Source: Ophiosphaerella korrae (Eukaryota; Ascomycota; Dothideomycetes; Pleosporales; Phaeosphaeriaceae). Taken from it: a stretch of DNA of 34,065 bases. This document shows, piece by piece, positions 1 through 10,712 of this stretch (position 1 is its first letter; every line of letters starts with the position of its first letter). The DNA lies in assembly GCA_028456385.1 (NCBI GenBank), contig JALNQF010000406.1:1-34065 (forward strand), read 5' to 3'. Below the pieces are notes generated by a model. It was given only the letters and a program-made list of their open reading frames with translations, did not search any database and was not told the DNA's origin. The position numbers and the translations under genes are program-made.

Positions 1-750
1 GTTGCAAACTTACTAACATGTTAGTAAGTTTGTAATGTTAGTAAGTTTGCAATGTTAGTAAGTTGCAAACTTACTAACATTAGTACGAAAATAAGAGATA
101 TAAGGGATAACTCCCTTACATAGGTAGAGTACTTAATAAACTTAATTCTTACCCCTACATATATAATAAGTATTTAAGTAACTATGTAAATCTAATACCT
201 TTTTTATTATAGCTATAATAAGAAATACAAATAGAACTAATTAGCTTTACGTTAGAAGATAACAACGTATATAACTTATAGGACAACAAGCTTAATTAAG
301 AAGTAGAGTATAACTAAGATACGTAACTCTAGTAATCTATAAAAACGTACTATAGATTAAGGTAATCTATAGAGTAGAGCTATAGATTAAGAAGATACCG
401 CGAGTATATAGTTAGTAGAGATACCTACTATTAGAAGGTATTAATAATCTAATCTCTAACTAAGACTAATATTGTATTAACATCTATTGTTTAGAATTAT
501 TTAGTATTTATAGCCTATTGTACAATTACAACTATAGAGTAGATAGTTAAAGGTAACTATATTAGAGTATAATAAATTAAGGTTAAACAATAAATTAGTA
601 GGTCTTCTTACGTAAGGTACGCTAATAGAGAGGATAAATAGTAGTAGAAAGTAATACTAGAATAAACATAATTAACTTACATTAATATATTAATTAATTA
701 GTTTAGCTTTACGCGATTCTTACTTAAGTTTAGTTAAAATTATTAATTAG
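1..750. repeat. AT-rich RIP-type dispersed repeat, left copy
   Basis: Very AT-rich sequence with no usable open frame. Parts of it recur in the same orientation at the right end of the window: 119-190 matches 33613-33685, and roughly 537-720 matches about 33790-33970, with scattered transition differences and an internal segment missing on the right. Low GC plus transition-type divergence between copies is what RIP leaves in Pezizomycotina. The parent element is not recognisable. The repeat runs directly into the WD40 remnant on its right. Confidence 0.75.
5..32. repeat. 28-bp perfect palindrome with tandem derivatives
   Basis: Bases 5-32 form a perfect palindrome centred on CATG, with arms containing ACTTACTAAC. 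The half-arm GTTAGTAAGTTTG is then repeated in tandem, with small changes, through about position 90, including one inverted copy. It may be the end of a transposable element or a hairpin-forming satellite unit. The window edge prevents seeing its full extent. Confidence 0.6.
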
Positions 751-1251
751 GTGCTTAAGGGCTATAACTACTACGTTAACTTACTCGCCTTCTCCTACAA
801 CTCGACAAGGTAGGCGTCGATGTCGTGCAGCTACACAGACAAGATATAGGATGCAAGCAGCAGCGCGTGCCTGCAGACGCTTAATAATAGCACTGTCTAC
901 TTAGTCGCCTTCTCCTACGACTTAACACAGCTAGCGTTAGGGTTGTAGGACAAAACTATTAAGATATAGGATGTAAGCAGCGGCGAGTGCCTATAGACGC
1001 TCAACAGCCATAGCGACGTCGTCTATTCAGTCGCCTTCTCCCACGACTCGACACGGCTAGCATCAGGGTCGTGGAACGGAGTAGTCAAGGTGTGGGATGT
1101 AAGTAGCGGCGAGTGCCTGCAGACGCTCAAGGGCCATAGCAAAATCGTCTTCTCAGTCGCCTTCTCCTACGACTCAACACGGCTAGCGTCGGGGTCGCGG
1201 GACGAAACAGTCAAGATATGGGATGTAAGCAGCAGCGCGTGTCTGTAGATG
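745..1251 (+). pseudogene. RIP-decayed WD40 repeat array (STAND-type C-terminus)
   Basis: Four consecutive WD40 blades of about 42 codons can be read in one plus-strand frame. The best-preserved blades contain VAFSYDSTRLASGS followed by VKIWDVSS and end in CLQTLKGHS. This high-identity blade type is typical of HET/NACHT-WD40 (HNWD, NWD) proteins. The leftmost blades carry TAG in place of TGG (the WD motif) and of CAG, and decay increases toward the AT-rich left flank. This is the signature expected of RIP. The array stops abruptly at 1251, inside the CLQTL linker, where the LTR-like element begins. No NACHT, NB-ARC or HET part is attached, so this is only the C-terminal tail of a lost gene. 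Confidence 0.85.
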
Positions 1252-1847
1252 TGTCAGATTTGCGGTCACAAAATTGATGTGAGTTGAAGTGAGAAATGAG
1301 TTGATTGATTGATCTCTCCCCTCTGTCTGTAGCCATGCAATCTATCTTATGTATCTACGCTGCAGCTGCCTCTCGGCTGAGTCTCGAGAGTCAGTACCGG
1401 CCCAGGCCTTCAGTATCCCTTGTTGAGTTGCAGTTATCGTACAACGTTGTTTATCCCTTTTCATGTGCACTCCTCCTTGCAAGGGCTCAGTTTATGCGGC
1501 TGGCCCTAGTATATTGGCTCTCCTTGCAAAGGGTTGCGGAGTTGCCGGATTACTCTGGTTATGGCTGAGTTGGCGCGTTGCTGTTGGTCCGGCGCGTCGG
1601 CTTTGAGTTTTGAGCTAGTGTGGCTAGTGGCTTCTCGGCGCGTGCGTGCCCCACGATCGCCATCTAGATCGCGATCGGCCATCAACGTCATGGTTGCCAG
1701 TGTCACTGCCAGCAGTGCTACTGCCGGCAGCGCTGCGACTGATACGCTGCAGCTGGCATCTGATTGACGCGCTGCAGCTGGTCGTCAGTAGGTGTTTCTG
1801 CGAAGGCAACAGCCGAAATCGCTGTATTACTTGCTTCTTATCTGACA
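1252..1847 (+). mobile_element. LTR-like element, copy 1
   Basis: The element begins TGTCAGATT and ends ATCTGACA, giving the TG...CA ends and short terminal inverted repeat expected of an LTR. The first about 200 bp align with the minus strand of 18347-18882, sharing GTCACAAAAT and GAGTTGATTGATTGATCTCT, and a third truncated copy lies at 33310-33545. No internal retrotransposon coding sequence accompanies it. The 5-bp flanks (AGATG left, TTAAG right) do not match, so it is not a simple solo LTR with a target duplication. It separates two unrelated gene fragments, so recombination at the LTR is likely. Confidence 0.65.
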
Positions 1848-2478
1848 TTAAGCAATCGACCGAGAATTGAGCAGACAAATATCATGGCTAAGCTACGTAC
1901 CAAGGTAACAATTAGCACCAGTCCGGTAATTAAACAATCCAGGATATATGCTTGGGTTACTTTTGATAAGATGTCCTCAAGAGGTTCGAGATAATCTAGT
2001 TGATTTCCAAGACAGATTTTAGCGTCCCCTGGTACAATGTCGGAGAGACTCAGCGGTAAGTCATTGCACGTCGTGTTATGAGCGAAGCCGACACAGAATT
2101 GCTTCGTGCCTAAGGAGCAGTTCCTAGGAACTAATGCCTCAATTGCATCTGGAATAGCCATAACAGTACCAGAAGCGGCCGTTGCCACGCCATTTGCAAT
2201 GCTTCTGATTTCGCTTTGAAGGGGTTGGAAGATATCACGCTCGTTTAGAGCGTGTCGCATTGGAAACAGGCTGTCGGGAACCTTAATTGTGAAGTTAAAC
2301 TAGATTCAAGGACACATGAGCAGAAAGATCTAGTAAGAAGATAGGATGTGGGAGGACTGACGCTTAAAGTCGCAATGCCCGCCTTCTTATTACTTTCATT
2401 GCATAATGCCTGGAGCATTAAGATCGCAAAACACATGCGGTAAGCACGAATATCACTAGAATACCTCGCTTCAGCCAT
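1838..2478 (-). pseudogene. Membrane protein fragment, C-terminus truncated by LTR
   Basis: The minus-strand frame ending at 1838 encodes a Cys-rich segment (NCSLGTKQFCVGF, then TTCNDLPLSLSDIVP) followed by a hydrophobic stretch of about 25 residues near the C-terminus that should form a membrane helix. This resembles an uncharacterised ascomycete membrane-protein family that I recognise only by its look, with no known function. The open frame extends upstream of its first Met to a possible acceptor AG near 2284. A second frame (2245-2478) with a Cys-containing hydrophobic N-terminus may be a 5' exon, but I could not fit a clean donor. The stop codon TAA lies inside the end of the LTR-like element (TGTCAGATAA), so the native C-terminus has been removed. 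Confidence 0.5.
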
Positions 2479-3435
2479 ATGCGTGGTGTCCGAATTTCCT
2501 TGTCATTGCCTATGCAGTGCGTGGGGGGGAAAACTACTAGGTAACACAGGAAGATCACTCAGACCATCACTCTTGAGGTCTGAAACCTCCAGCATATTAT
2601 TGTGGTTAAATTTTAAAACGAAATCAAGAAAATAGCTCTTTTACAAGAGAAACGTGCATTTCCTAACTACGTCTGATCTAAGATTATATAGCCGCATAGG
2701 GGCCTAAAAATTGTCCTTGTTAGAACATTAGCTAATAGAAATGCAGCACGGGGTCCCTATTATCGGCCCAGGCCTCTATTCTGGGCCCCGTCAAGATATC
2801 TTTAGAAACTCATAGTATTGGACGGTTCCAGGAATATTCGTGGCGATAGGGTGTCAGGCGTACAGTATGTACAGTGGGGACCGAAATTGGTTTCTAGTTC
2901 CTATACTTCGGTTATTCTTGCGCGCACGGCCGCTGGAAGGCGCTTTACTAAATAGATAATAGCGCTGTGCAGGGGTGGTACATGAGGCTTGGCAAGTGGC
3001 GACATGTCAGACATAGCACTGTGGCGCAGCGTTAAGTACCGTTGAGTACCATGCTTCAGGATCGGACAATAGAGGAAGCGGATAGCCAAGGAACTAGGGC
3101 ATCCACGGGATGCCAAGAGCCACCAGTTGCCCTGTAATATTGATTGGTCAAGAATAATCTAGACCCCCATCCACCCATGAGGCATAAAGAGACCTCGAGA
3201 GGACAGAGGAAAAAAACAACAACTCATAACTGTTCTTAATAGTGCTGCATCAATGCTTTGTAACTATAATCTATTATTCACGTAGTTCTTGAGTATCAAT
3301 CCTCTAACAGGGGTCTGCAGATCTAACACGACATCACAAGCTGCACCACATGTACCTCTACCTACCTTGTTCTCTATACGTTTCGAAACATTTACAACCC
3401 TATAGCAGGTGCTGTTCGGCTATCCTCCCTGCTAG
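2479..3435. other. Intergenic, no gene recognised
   Basis: Mixed-composition sequence. A 71-codon minus-strand open frame at 2901-3116 has no domain, no convincing start context and no recognisable relatives, so I do not call it. The stretch lies downstream of the 3' end of the STAND gene and upstream of the membrane-protein fragment. Confidence 0.4.
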
Positions 3436-3583
3436 CGGTAGCAACTCGAAGTACTATCTCACATAGGCTGCACCTTACAATAATTTCTAAGCGAACTGCG
3501 GTACTTTGGCTATGCTACTTTAGTGCTACGTTTAGCCTGCCGCTTTAGAGACAATCTGCTTGCCACATCTATCTCTTGCTAGG
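3436..3583 (-). repeat. 3' flank of STAND gene, copy A of an inverted pair
   Basis: About 150 bp immediately downstream of the STAND stop codon, overlapping it by a few bases, match the plus strand of 13253-13402 in inverted orientation at roughly 80% identity by eye. Shared blocks include GCCTGCCGCTTTAGAGAC and TATCTCTTGCTAGGT. The match starts at the codon before the stop and runs into the 3' flank, so it looks like duplicated 3'-UTR of a paralogous STAND gene rather than a transposon end. Confidence 0.7.
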
Positions 3584-5753
3584 TATTCTGCTTGCTAAGT
3601 TCCATAGCCTCTAGCTGCCATGTTGCAAGAGCTTCGCGAGATAATATAGTAAAGGGATGTTGAGAACCCAAAACTACTATCTGCAGCCTGTAGCAGTTCT
3701 CTATCAGTGAGATCGCTTTATTTGTAAGTCCCTAACCCTTTACCGTAAACGCAAGATTGTTTATGCTGATTAGCGTGGAAGGATGCTCCTCCCCAAGCAC
3801 CCTCTTTCTCGTGTCCATCACTTGCACCTCCAGCTCTTCAGCCTCCTTCCACCGCCCTTGATCCCTGTACGTCAACGCCAGGTTGGCCATGCTGCTTAGC
3901 GTGTCTGGATGCTCCTCCCCAAGCACCCTCGAGCTCGTCTCCATCACTTGCACAAACAGCTCCTCTGACTCGTTATACCGTCCGTCACTTGATAATGCAA
4001 GAGCGCATTTCCATGCTAGGGCTATCCTATCCCACCCCCCCCCCCCGGTATTCTTTGGGAACATCATGTGATAGAGTGTATCTAGCATGTGGAAGTAATC
4101 GTCTCCATTTGCTTCGATTTCCGTAATTATTGTCCGGGAACACTCTAAGTAGCCGTGCAATAGCATATTGAGTCCATTGTTCCAGCCTCTCTTGCTTTTG
4201 GAGCCACCCTCGTAGAGCACTATGTACTAGCTGGTGAACGTCGAGCGCAGATTCGGCTGGCCGCCTCGTAACAAGCGCGTAGCTGTTCAGGATTTTTATC
4301 GCATCTTGCCTCTCACGAGGTGAGGATGCTTCTAGAAGATCAAGCGGGATGTCTTTTCGGTCTACCGAGGCGGCAAGAAATAGGTATTCTTCTGCGAGCG
4401 GATCACTGCAGCGGACCTGGTCTATTGAGATGAGAAGTGTAGTGGCTACAGGACTCAATGTGCCATATTCTTGTAGCTTGTCCTCCAATGGTACACTGCT
4501 GCTGCGCTTGATAGTTTCCTCCTTTTGCCTAAGCAACTGTGATCGGTACTGCCCTAGCGTAATGTTTCTAGTGTTGATGTACGCTGCTGCCTGGACAATT
4601 GCTAGGGGCAGATATGATAGCTCTTGCAGCAACAGTCTCGCCTCGTGCTGCTGCTCACTTCCTAGTGTTGGGATCTTCAAATAGTTCTGCAACATCATCC
4701 TTGCTATATCTGGCGTCATTTCCCTAAGCCCCACAATATTCCGTAGTTGGAGCCTTTCGGCTATGTTGCCGTTTGTGGTGGTGAAGATGACAGAACAGAG
4801 TTCGGACTGTGGCAGGTAATCGATCAAATTGGCGGCCTATTCGGTGGACATCCTGCCGGACCCTAGGTCTATGCGATCCACGTTGTCGAAAATGAGCAAC
4901 CACTGCCTTGAACCCTGTCTACGTAGATGAAGTCTCACCAACTGTCTAATATCTGCCTTCTCATCCGCCCAGCCTAGAATGTCAAGCTTTTGCGCAATAT
5001 TCGCGTATGACCGATAGAGACTGTCTGCGTCGCTTGCATCAATCCAGAAGACTGAGCAGTTCTTGTTCTTTCGTCTTGTCCGGTACGCAAGCTCGAGCGC
5101 CAGCTGTGACTTCCCAGTCCCTCCTGGTCCGGTTATTGCCATCATTGTGGTTTGCTTCCCCGTGAAGAGCTTTGCATCTAGTTCAGCAAGCTGTGACTCT
5201 AGGCCGACAAAATGGTGGTTTTGGGAAAACGGGATGATAGACGGAGCGGCATCGGCTGCTTCCACCTCAATTTGGAGTCTTCTCCACGCCTGCTCCTTTC
5301 CCTCGCCATAGGAGGCAGGCATAAAGATATTGAGGATTCCGAGAAGACAGTATACCTCGTCTTCCTCCTCAGTTGTCCGGCGATGTTTGGCCCATTCCAT
5401 TCGCTCTGGTATAGTAAATTCGTCTAATAAGCAGTTCTGCAGGGCCTTGACCGGAATGCGAGTAATCTCGTGTATTAACTGCTCGAGCGATTGTTTATCG
5501 CCTATTCGTCGTCCGTCGGAAGAAAAGAACTCGACTGATGCTGGAGCAATAAGCTCCTGAAGTGTCCAGCCTCGAGTGAACCATTCGCTCGCCCGAAAGG
5601 ATGCCTCCCAGGCAAGTTCTCGGCGTATGTCGGTTGCAGCGGATGCTGGAACATCTGGTAGGAACACATAGCATCTTGCTGCATCTCTGTACCAACGAAA
5701 CATCGCGTTGATTGCTTTCGAGAGCTCACGAAGGTTCCATTTATCAATGCAGC
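3579..5753 (-). pseudogene. HET/NB-ARC/TPR STAND (NLR-like) protein, 5' end missing
   Basis: Reading minus from 5753: the second half of a HET domain (CIDKWN, INAMFRWYRDAARCYVFL, FTRGWTLQEL, then MEWAKHR and YCLLGI), a linker with FVGLESQLAELDAKLF, an NB-ARC with Walker A GPGGTGKS (about 5108-5131) and Walker B WLLIFDNVD, a winged-helix-like region, and TPRs of the kinesin-light-chain type (VLGEEHPDTL repeats). STAND proteins of this plan act as NTP-dependent switches that oligomerise through the repeat sensor and trigger the HET effector, giving incompatibility-type cell death (family knowledge). Lesions: TAG at 4837-4839, a frameshift at the 12-C run 4035-4046, and TAG at 3732-3734; the TPR frame continues to a stop at 3579-3581. 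An acceptor-like CAG before 5753 suggests the fragment begins at an exon start. The missing N-terminus resembles 12328-12553. Confidence 0.88.
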
Positions 5754-5799
5754 CTGAGGTCCCGACTCTAATTTGCTCACTTTCCGTTTAGACTGAACC

Positions 5800-7799
5800 A
5801 TGGCTTCACAGATTGTAGTGCCCCTTCTCTCGCGCTCTGGTGTTGATGTAAGTCCGATCGAGAACGATGAATTTGCAAGCCAGCACGAGGAGAATCCGCT
5901 GGATATTGCGCCATCATCATCCCACAGACAGACAATACCCAGGCGACCAATTCGGCTCACTTCAAGAGGCGGCCCTCTTGAACTCGGCATCGACGAGCCG
6001 CCACCGCCATATCAAGAGCTAGAGCATGGCGCACTGGAAAGTGGAGTGCATATCGCGCCTATCGAATACAGCGTTGAGAACAGTCCTCAGCTTTCGGTAC
6101 CTCCCGAGCTTGAGTACATGGAGGTATCGGCACGCAGCTCGAATTACACCAGCTAGCAAGCACCGGAACTCAACCCAGTCTAGCCGGCGGGAAGCCCAGC
6201 ACTCCATGATCCATCGTTGGCGCCAACGCCCCTCTCAATCCGATCAGGATCATGTGCTGGTAACGTCACTCAAGTGGCAGAGGCACAAACTCCGCTACCA
6301 TCCACGTTCTCTTCGGCCAAAGCGCGCGAGGCTGGTTTCGATCTCGAGTCCCCTTTCCCCTAGGAACGTACAGCTTCGTCGAGCAGCGTCTCGAACGTAA
6401 ACATTTCAACAAAGTCATTAACGTTCATGCGGGAAGCAGGAAAGGTAACCGCATACCTTATCCTATTTCCAAAGCCACGCGTTAAAGGCATCAAACCAGA
6501 AGATATTCCAGATCGTTTCCTGATCTACACTCCGCCCATGGCTCCCCTTTCCAAACCAGCACCTGGCGAAAAGGAGTGCCACTGGCATAAGATGCAAAGG
6601 CAATGGCAAGAAGAAGTTCGGAAAGCAACCATAAAGAAAGCCTCAGCCGCAACTTAAAGAGGGATAAAAGCGCGTACGACGACTCTCATCCACAAGGGCG
6701 TCAACTTGACGAGATCCACCAACATTGAATTTCTTGACCGCGTATCAGGCGGAGCCATCAGCTCCACAGCTGAGGAAATCGAAGAAGCCCAACCAACCCC
6801 GACCAGAGACGCTGCGCTCTCCTCTGAGCCCTGTTCACTACAGTCTCCAACCAGGGAGGCGCCCTCTTCTCCCCACATGCATCAGACTTCTAGCGCAACG
6901 ACCCCTTCCAGTTCGAACGCGGAGAAAGGTAAATCCAAAAGCAAGTCCATAAAGTTACAGTCCTAACCCCTATCCGACATCACGCTCGTCTACCTATCTT
7001 CTCTTCCCCTCAACCCTAACCAGATCCGCACCGAATTCGTCAACACCCTCCTTCAAATACATAGAAGTCACGCAAGGATGCTGTTATCGCTTCCACTCTT
7101 CTCCCATTCGCCGCTGCCGTCGACGCCTCCCTTGTCGTCACCCTCGGCGGCTTGACACAAATCTCAGGCGTGTGGGCTTATACATCAACGCGCGGCACGA
7201 TGGCTAGCCGAAAGATATCCAAGGGCCTCGTAAGAAATGAGGAGTATGCCGCAGAGATGGCCATGCATCCCGGGGACGATGAGGAACGCGAAGTTGTGAC
7301 GCGAGGGTGCACATGTGGGCACCACGAAGACGCGTTCGGGGCGCCAACAACGACTGTGAAGACTCCCTCTCCGAAAGAGCAATACAAGGAAAAGGGTATA
7401 TCTCTTCACCTCCAACAATCTCCCCATCTGGAGATTCTCAAACGCTATCTCGACCTCGCATGCCTGAAGAAAGAATTCCACATGTTTCCCACCATTGAGG
7501 ACGCCGCAGGGGACATTGGCGAGGGAACAGTGCTAGGTGTAATTAGTTGGAAGCCTGTGCGGCGGCAGGGAAGGGATCTTGAGGTCGAGTTCAAGGAAGG
7601 GTTGAGGACGATGACGAGTGATGAGGATGAGTCATATCAGTTAGCGGAAGCGAGAGAGAATGTGCGACGATATTTTCGGAAGGGAGCAGGCGAGTGGGTA
7701 GCGTGGTGTAGGGCGTTTGCGAAGGATACGGAGGGGGTGGGGTTGCTACCTCTGAACCCACGGGATATGATGTATACCAAGAAGCCACAATGTCTCTAA
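5800..7799 (+). pseudogene. Conserved fungal protein of unknown function, broken
   Basis: One continuous homology can be followed through three plus-strand frames: an N-terminal segment with a PPPPY motif, then LERKHFNKVINVHAGSRKG, PKPRVKGIKPEDIPDRF, IYTPPMAPLSKP, NIEFLDRVSGGAISSTAEE, SLPLNPNQIRTEFVNTLL, VVTLGGLTQISGVWAYTS, CTCGHHED, LEILKRYLDLACLKKEF and GAGEWVAWCRAF. I recognise this as a widespread ascomycete family without known function. Visible lesions are TAG at 6154 and 6181, a frameshift near 6350-6360, another near 6430-6460, TAA at 6655 (replacing an expected Trp), TAA at 6964, and a frameshift near 7070. The last 215 codons (7152-7799) are still open. The start at 5800 lies only about 50 bp from the truncated STAND fragment, leaving no room for a normal divergent promoter. 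Confidence 0.75.
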
Positions 7800-7887
7800 G
7801 TTGCAAAACCTAAAATATGTCTTTGAGTATATTCGCTTAACTTTATGGTCTCCAAGCACTATTCTGACTCAAGCTAAGTCCCCAAAC

Positions 7888-8155
7888 TCAAGTGACAGCA
7901 CTCTCTTCAAGTGTACACCCCTTGAACAAAGCATTCTGGTCGTTACCTAACATGTATCTGCATCCTGAATGCGGTGCAGCCAATCCAAATATACTAGCAA
8001 GATTGTTTCTAAAGATTAGCGCGGCGTTGTCCTCATTGCACTGAATTTTCGAGCCTCCATTTATCGCCAAACTGACTCTTCGAACAACAGAATACACTCC
8101 TGGCGCTGCGCAAACTCAGAATTGCTTTACTAAAAATGCTGAAAAATCGTGTCAT
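7888..8155 (-). pseudogene. Possible small secreted Cys-containing protein, frameshifted
   Basis: The minus-strand ATG at 8155 opens a hydrophobic signal-peptide-like start (MTRFFSIFSKAILSL). One base out of frame, after a TGA, the sequence continues VCAAPGVYSVV and runs 70 codons to a stop at 7888, with further Cys in IQCNEDNAA, HSGCRYM and FKGCTLEE. Joined, this would be an about 90-residue secreted protein with four cysteines, a common design for fungal effectors or antimicrobial peptides. I do not recognise the family. A single indel separates the two parts; no intron of normal size fits. Confidence 0.35.
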
Positions 8156-8344
8156 GTCCAAAGCCCACTAAGAAAGCTAGGGCTATTATGGCTTAGTGAT
8201 GGTGCAAGCGCGTCATACATAGTCCCTTCGATGAAAATACTCTGCATAGTAATGAAAGACTTTACCATATGCAACTGATGCAATCAAAGCGGTGAGAGTG
8301 CTGACTGTGTATAGTGGCTATGCGGGCCCGGGCCCACGGCGCGC

Positions 8345-8352
8345 TATATAAT
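8345..8352 (+). promoter_or_regulatory. TATA box of the HET gene
   Basis: TATATAAT follows a GC-rich stretch about 240 bp upstream of the ATG at 8591. The intervening leader is pyrimidine-rich with CTCGAATCG and TTCCATCACT tracts, as is usual for fungal 5'-UTRs. Confidence 0.5.
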
Positions 8353-8590
8353 ACCCCGCAGCACTGCTGTTCCGACTGAACTTCGACTGTTGTCGCAGTC
8401 GCTCACCTAGGCTCAGCTCCCTCGAATCGTCCCAGACGCTCGATGCCTCTGGGGTTTCACATACAAACGGGTACACCCATCAGGCGGTCAAGGCACACGA
8501 GGAGCGCAAGGGATTAACACTCTTCTCGCCCCCGCCCGTGCGACGATACACTTTACCATCTTCCAATGTTCATTTCCATCACTATCATTT

Positions 8591-10712
8591 ATGGATATGC
8601 CGACTGTATTCGACACTGAAAGAGCGGGAGAAGTTTCCCTGGACGTTGCCTTTCACATTCTATGCACTCAATGTGAAAAGATGATTCGCGAAAACTCTGC
8701 CGAGCTTCAAGCTCACCTCTCCAAAGCCCCAGCGTTCGCACCCAATCTAACCTTCCCGATCGACTTGATTTGCAGTTTTCGCCCTGCTCCTCATACGATA
8801 AAGTCGTTACTGGCGTCAGTGCGAAACGGATGCCATCTTTGTTATTTATTTTATACGAATGGTATCAAGAAAGACGTAATAGGGCAAGAAAGCCTAGGGT
8901 TAGAATATTGCTTCACCTACTCGCCATTAGGAAGCATGCTTAGGCTTCAGGGGTGTGGTAGTAGTCACTTCGTTTCCGAGCTGTTCGTCTATCCGAACAA
9001 CTCTTCGGGTAAGGAAATTACTAGTTCTGCAAGGCAATGGATATTAATTTGGTACAGACCTGTTATCCAAAAAACAATTGCTTTGCACATCTTCGATATT
9101 TCCATCATTTCAAGATCTTGCCGAGCTGATCAAAGGCTGGTTTAATGTCTGTACTACTGAACACCAGACTGGTCGCTGTTCTCTTCGCTCGGAGCTGGAA
9201 GTCAAGAAGCCTACCAGACTTATCGACATATCCAATCCATACCTGCCTTTCCTCATTACTACAAATAATCTTGACCAAGCAGCTTCCGTCGACTACGTAA
9301 CACTGAGTCACATTTGGGCAGGCGGTAATTTCTTCAAACTCACACGAAAGAACTTTAGGTCACTAGAGAGAGGAATTCCGTACAACCAACTCACTAAGAC
9401 TTTCCAGGATGCCATGTTACTAAGCAGCACCCTCAAATACAAATATATATGGATTGATGCACTGTGCATTATTCAAGATTCGGAAGAGGACTGGGCCGCG
9501 GAAGCTAATCGCATGGCTGACGTATACCGTAATGGTACTCTTAACATAGCCGCTTATGCCACTGCTCCACATTCCGGATGTGTTCAAGCTCGAAACCTAC
9601 GTTCTTGGTCTCCATGCCTGCTTGCAGGCTCAGGTGAATTGCAACTGATGGCGGGTCCTGACGGTCACCCCATACGTACAATTTCCAAGATGGGACTTCT
9701 TCAGCGAGGATGGGTTTTTCAGGAACGTCTTCTTTCTCCGCGTACAGTGTATGTCGGCGAACGAGACTGCATATTCGAGTGCAGAAGCGCGACAGTTTCT
9801 GAGCAGAATCCATTTCACTGGAGGGTGGTTTCCCTTCAACCCAATCCTAAGGCCTCTGACCCCTGTTTAAAGCCATCGAAGTACACGGTAGACAGATTTC
9901 TTCAAGATGCCATAGCGGTGCATCAGCTGGGCTTGAATCTTGCCTCCGGCGAGGAAGCTGTGCAGGAAAGATTGGCCGATTTGCTTCAATCATGGATACT
10001 CCTAATTACGCAGTACTCAGAAACAATCCTCACTTTCACGTTGGACCGCTTACCTGCTATTGCTGCATTCGCCGCGGCTTTTCGCGACGCGACCGGGTTC
10101 GATTATATCGCCGGTCATTGGCGTCCGTTTCTACCGTTCTGTCTCATATGGCATCGCTTTGGTAATTCCAGGCCAAGTCAAATGCCTCCATCTCGACAAT
10201 GCTTCCCTTCCTGGTCCTGGGCGTCAACAGAAGGTACCTTACGCTATTCCGCTGTCTTTATGGGGAGCAGAAATGTCAAGTCCCACGCAAAGGTACTGGA
10301 TTGTCACATAATGAAAAAGAAGGGTCGGACAGCGGTGCTGGGTGAAGTCGAAACCGCACGGCTGCGAATACTTGGAGTTGCACATCATATAATCAGCTGG
10401 AAGGTTTACAAATATGGCGATGGAGAAAAGCGCTCAGTGCTGGACTTCACGGGCTATGACACGGAAAACGGCTCTGCTTGGAACAGGGTCTACATTGAAC
10501 AAATCCCAGAAGACGAAAATGCTCCTCTATCGTACCTCACCATTCTCCGTCACGATCAGTATAGTATTATGGACATTGGGTTGATCTTGGCACCATACCT
10601 TGATGGATTCGTCAGAGTTGGATATGCAGAGATTGACTTTTCTATTGACGAAATTGGGTATAAGGATGTGTTTTGGGGCGATGGTGTAGAAAAAGAGCTG
10701 GTCATATACTGA
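8591..10712 (+). CDS. HET domain protein (heterokaryon incompatibility type)
   Basis: Two exons, 8591-9008 and 9115-10712, joined by a 106-bp intron with a GTAAGG donor and CAAG acceptor, give an intact 671-aa protein. The splice keeps phase and yields NNSS-DLAELIKGW, the expected pre-HET segment. The N-terminus has CxxC and CHLCYLFY motifs common to this class. The HET domain (about residues 200-355) shows YVTLSHIW, TFQDAMLLSSTL, YIWIDALCIIQD, EANRMADVYRNGTLNIAA and, further on, RGWVFQERLLSPR; a PSWSWAST motif follows. HET domains are cell-death-inducing modules related to TIR folds (family knowledge). The gene has no repeats, nucleotide-binding domain or membrane segment, so it is a stand-alone HET protein. 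It is one of the few unbroken genes here and lies between the two STAND fragments. Confidence 0.92.

Noticed and set aside
1..90. Telomeric or subtelomeric repeat
   Set aside because: The TTAGTAAG-type unit is palindromic and not TTAGGG; there is no run of telomere repeats.
2901..3116. Minus-strand 71-codon open frame
   Set aside because: No domain, no start context, no conserved look; chance frame.
5502..5990. Minus-strand 162-codon frame overlapping the HET fragment
   Set aside because: It is out of frame with the clear HET coding sequence over 5502-5753 and shows no domain.
9052..9114. Alternative intron donor GTACAG in the HET gene
   Set aside because: Using it with the 9114 acceptor creates a TGA at the junction; the GTAAGG donor at 9009 keeps phase and gives the expected segment.
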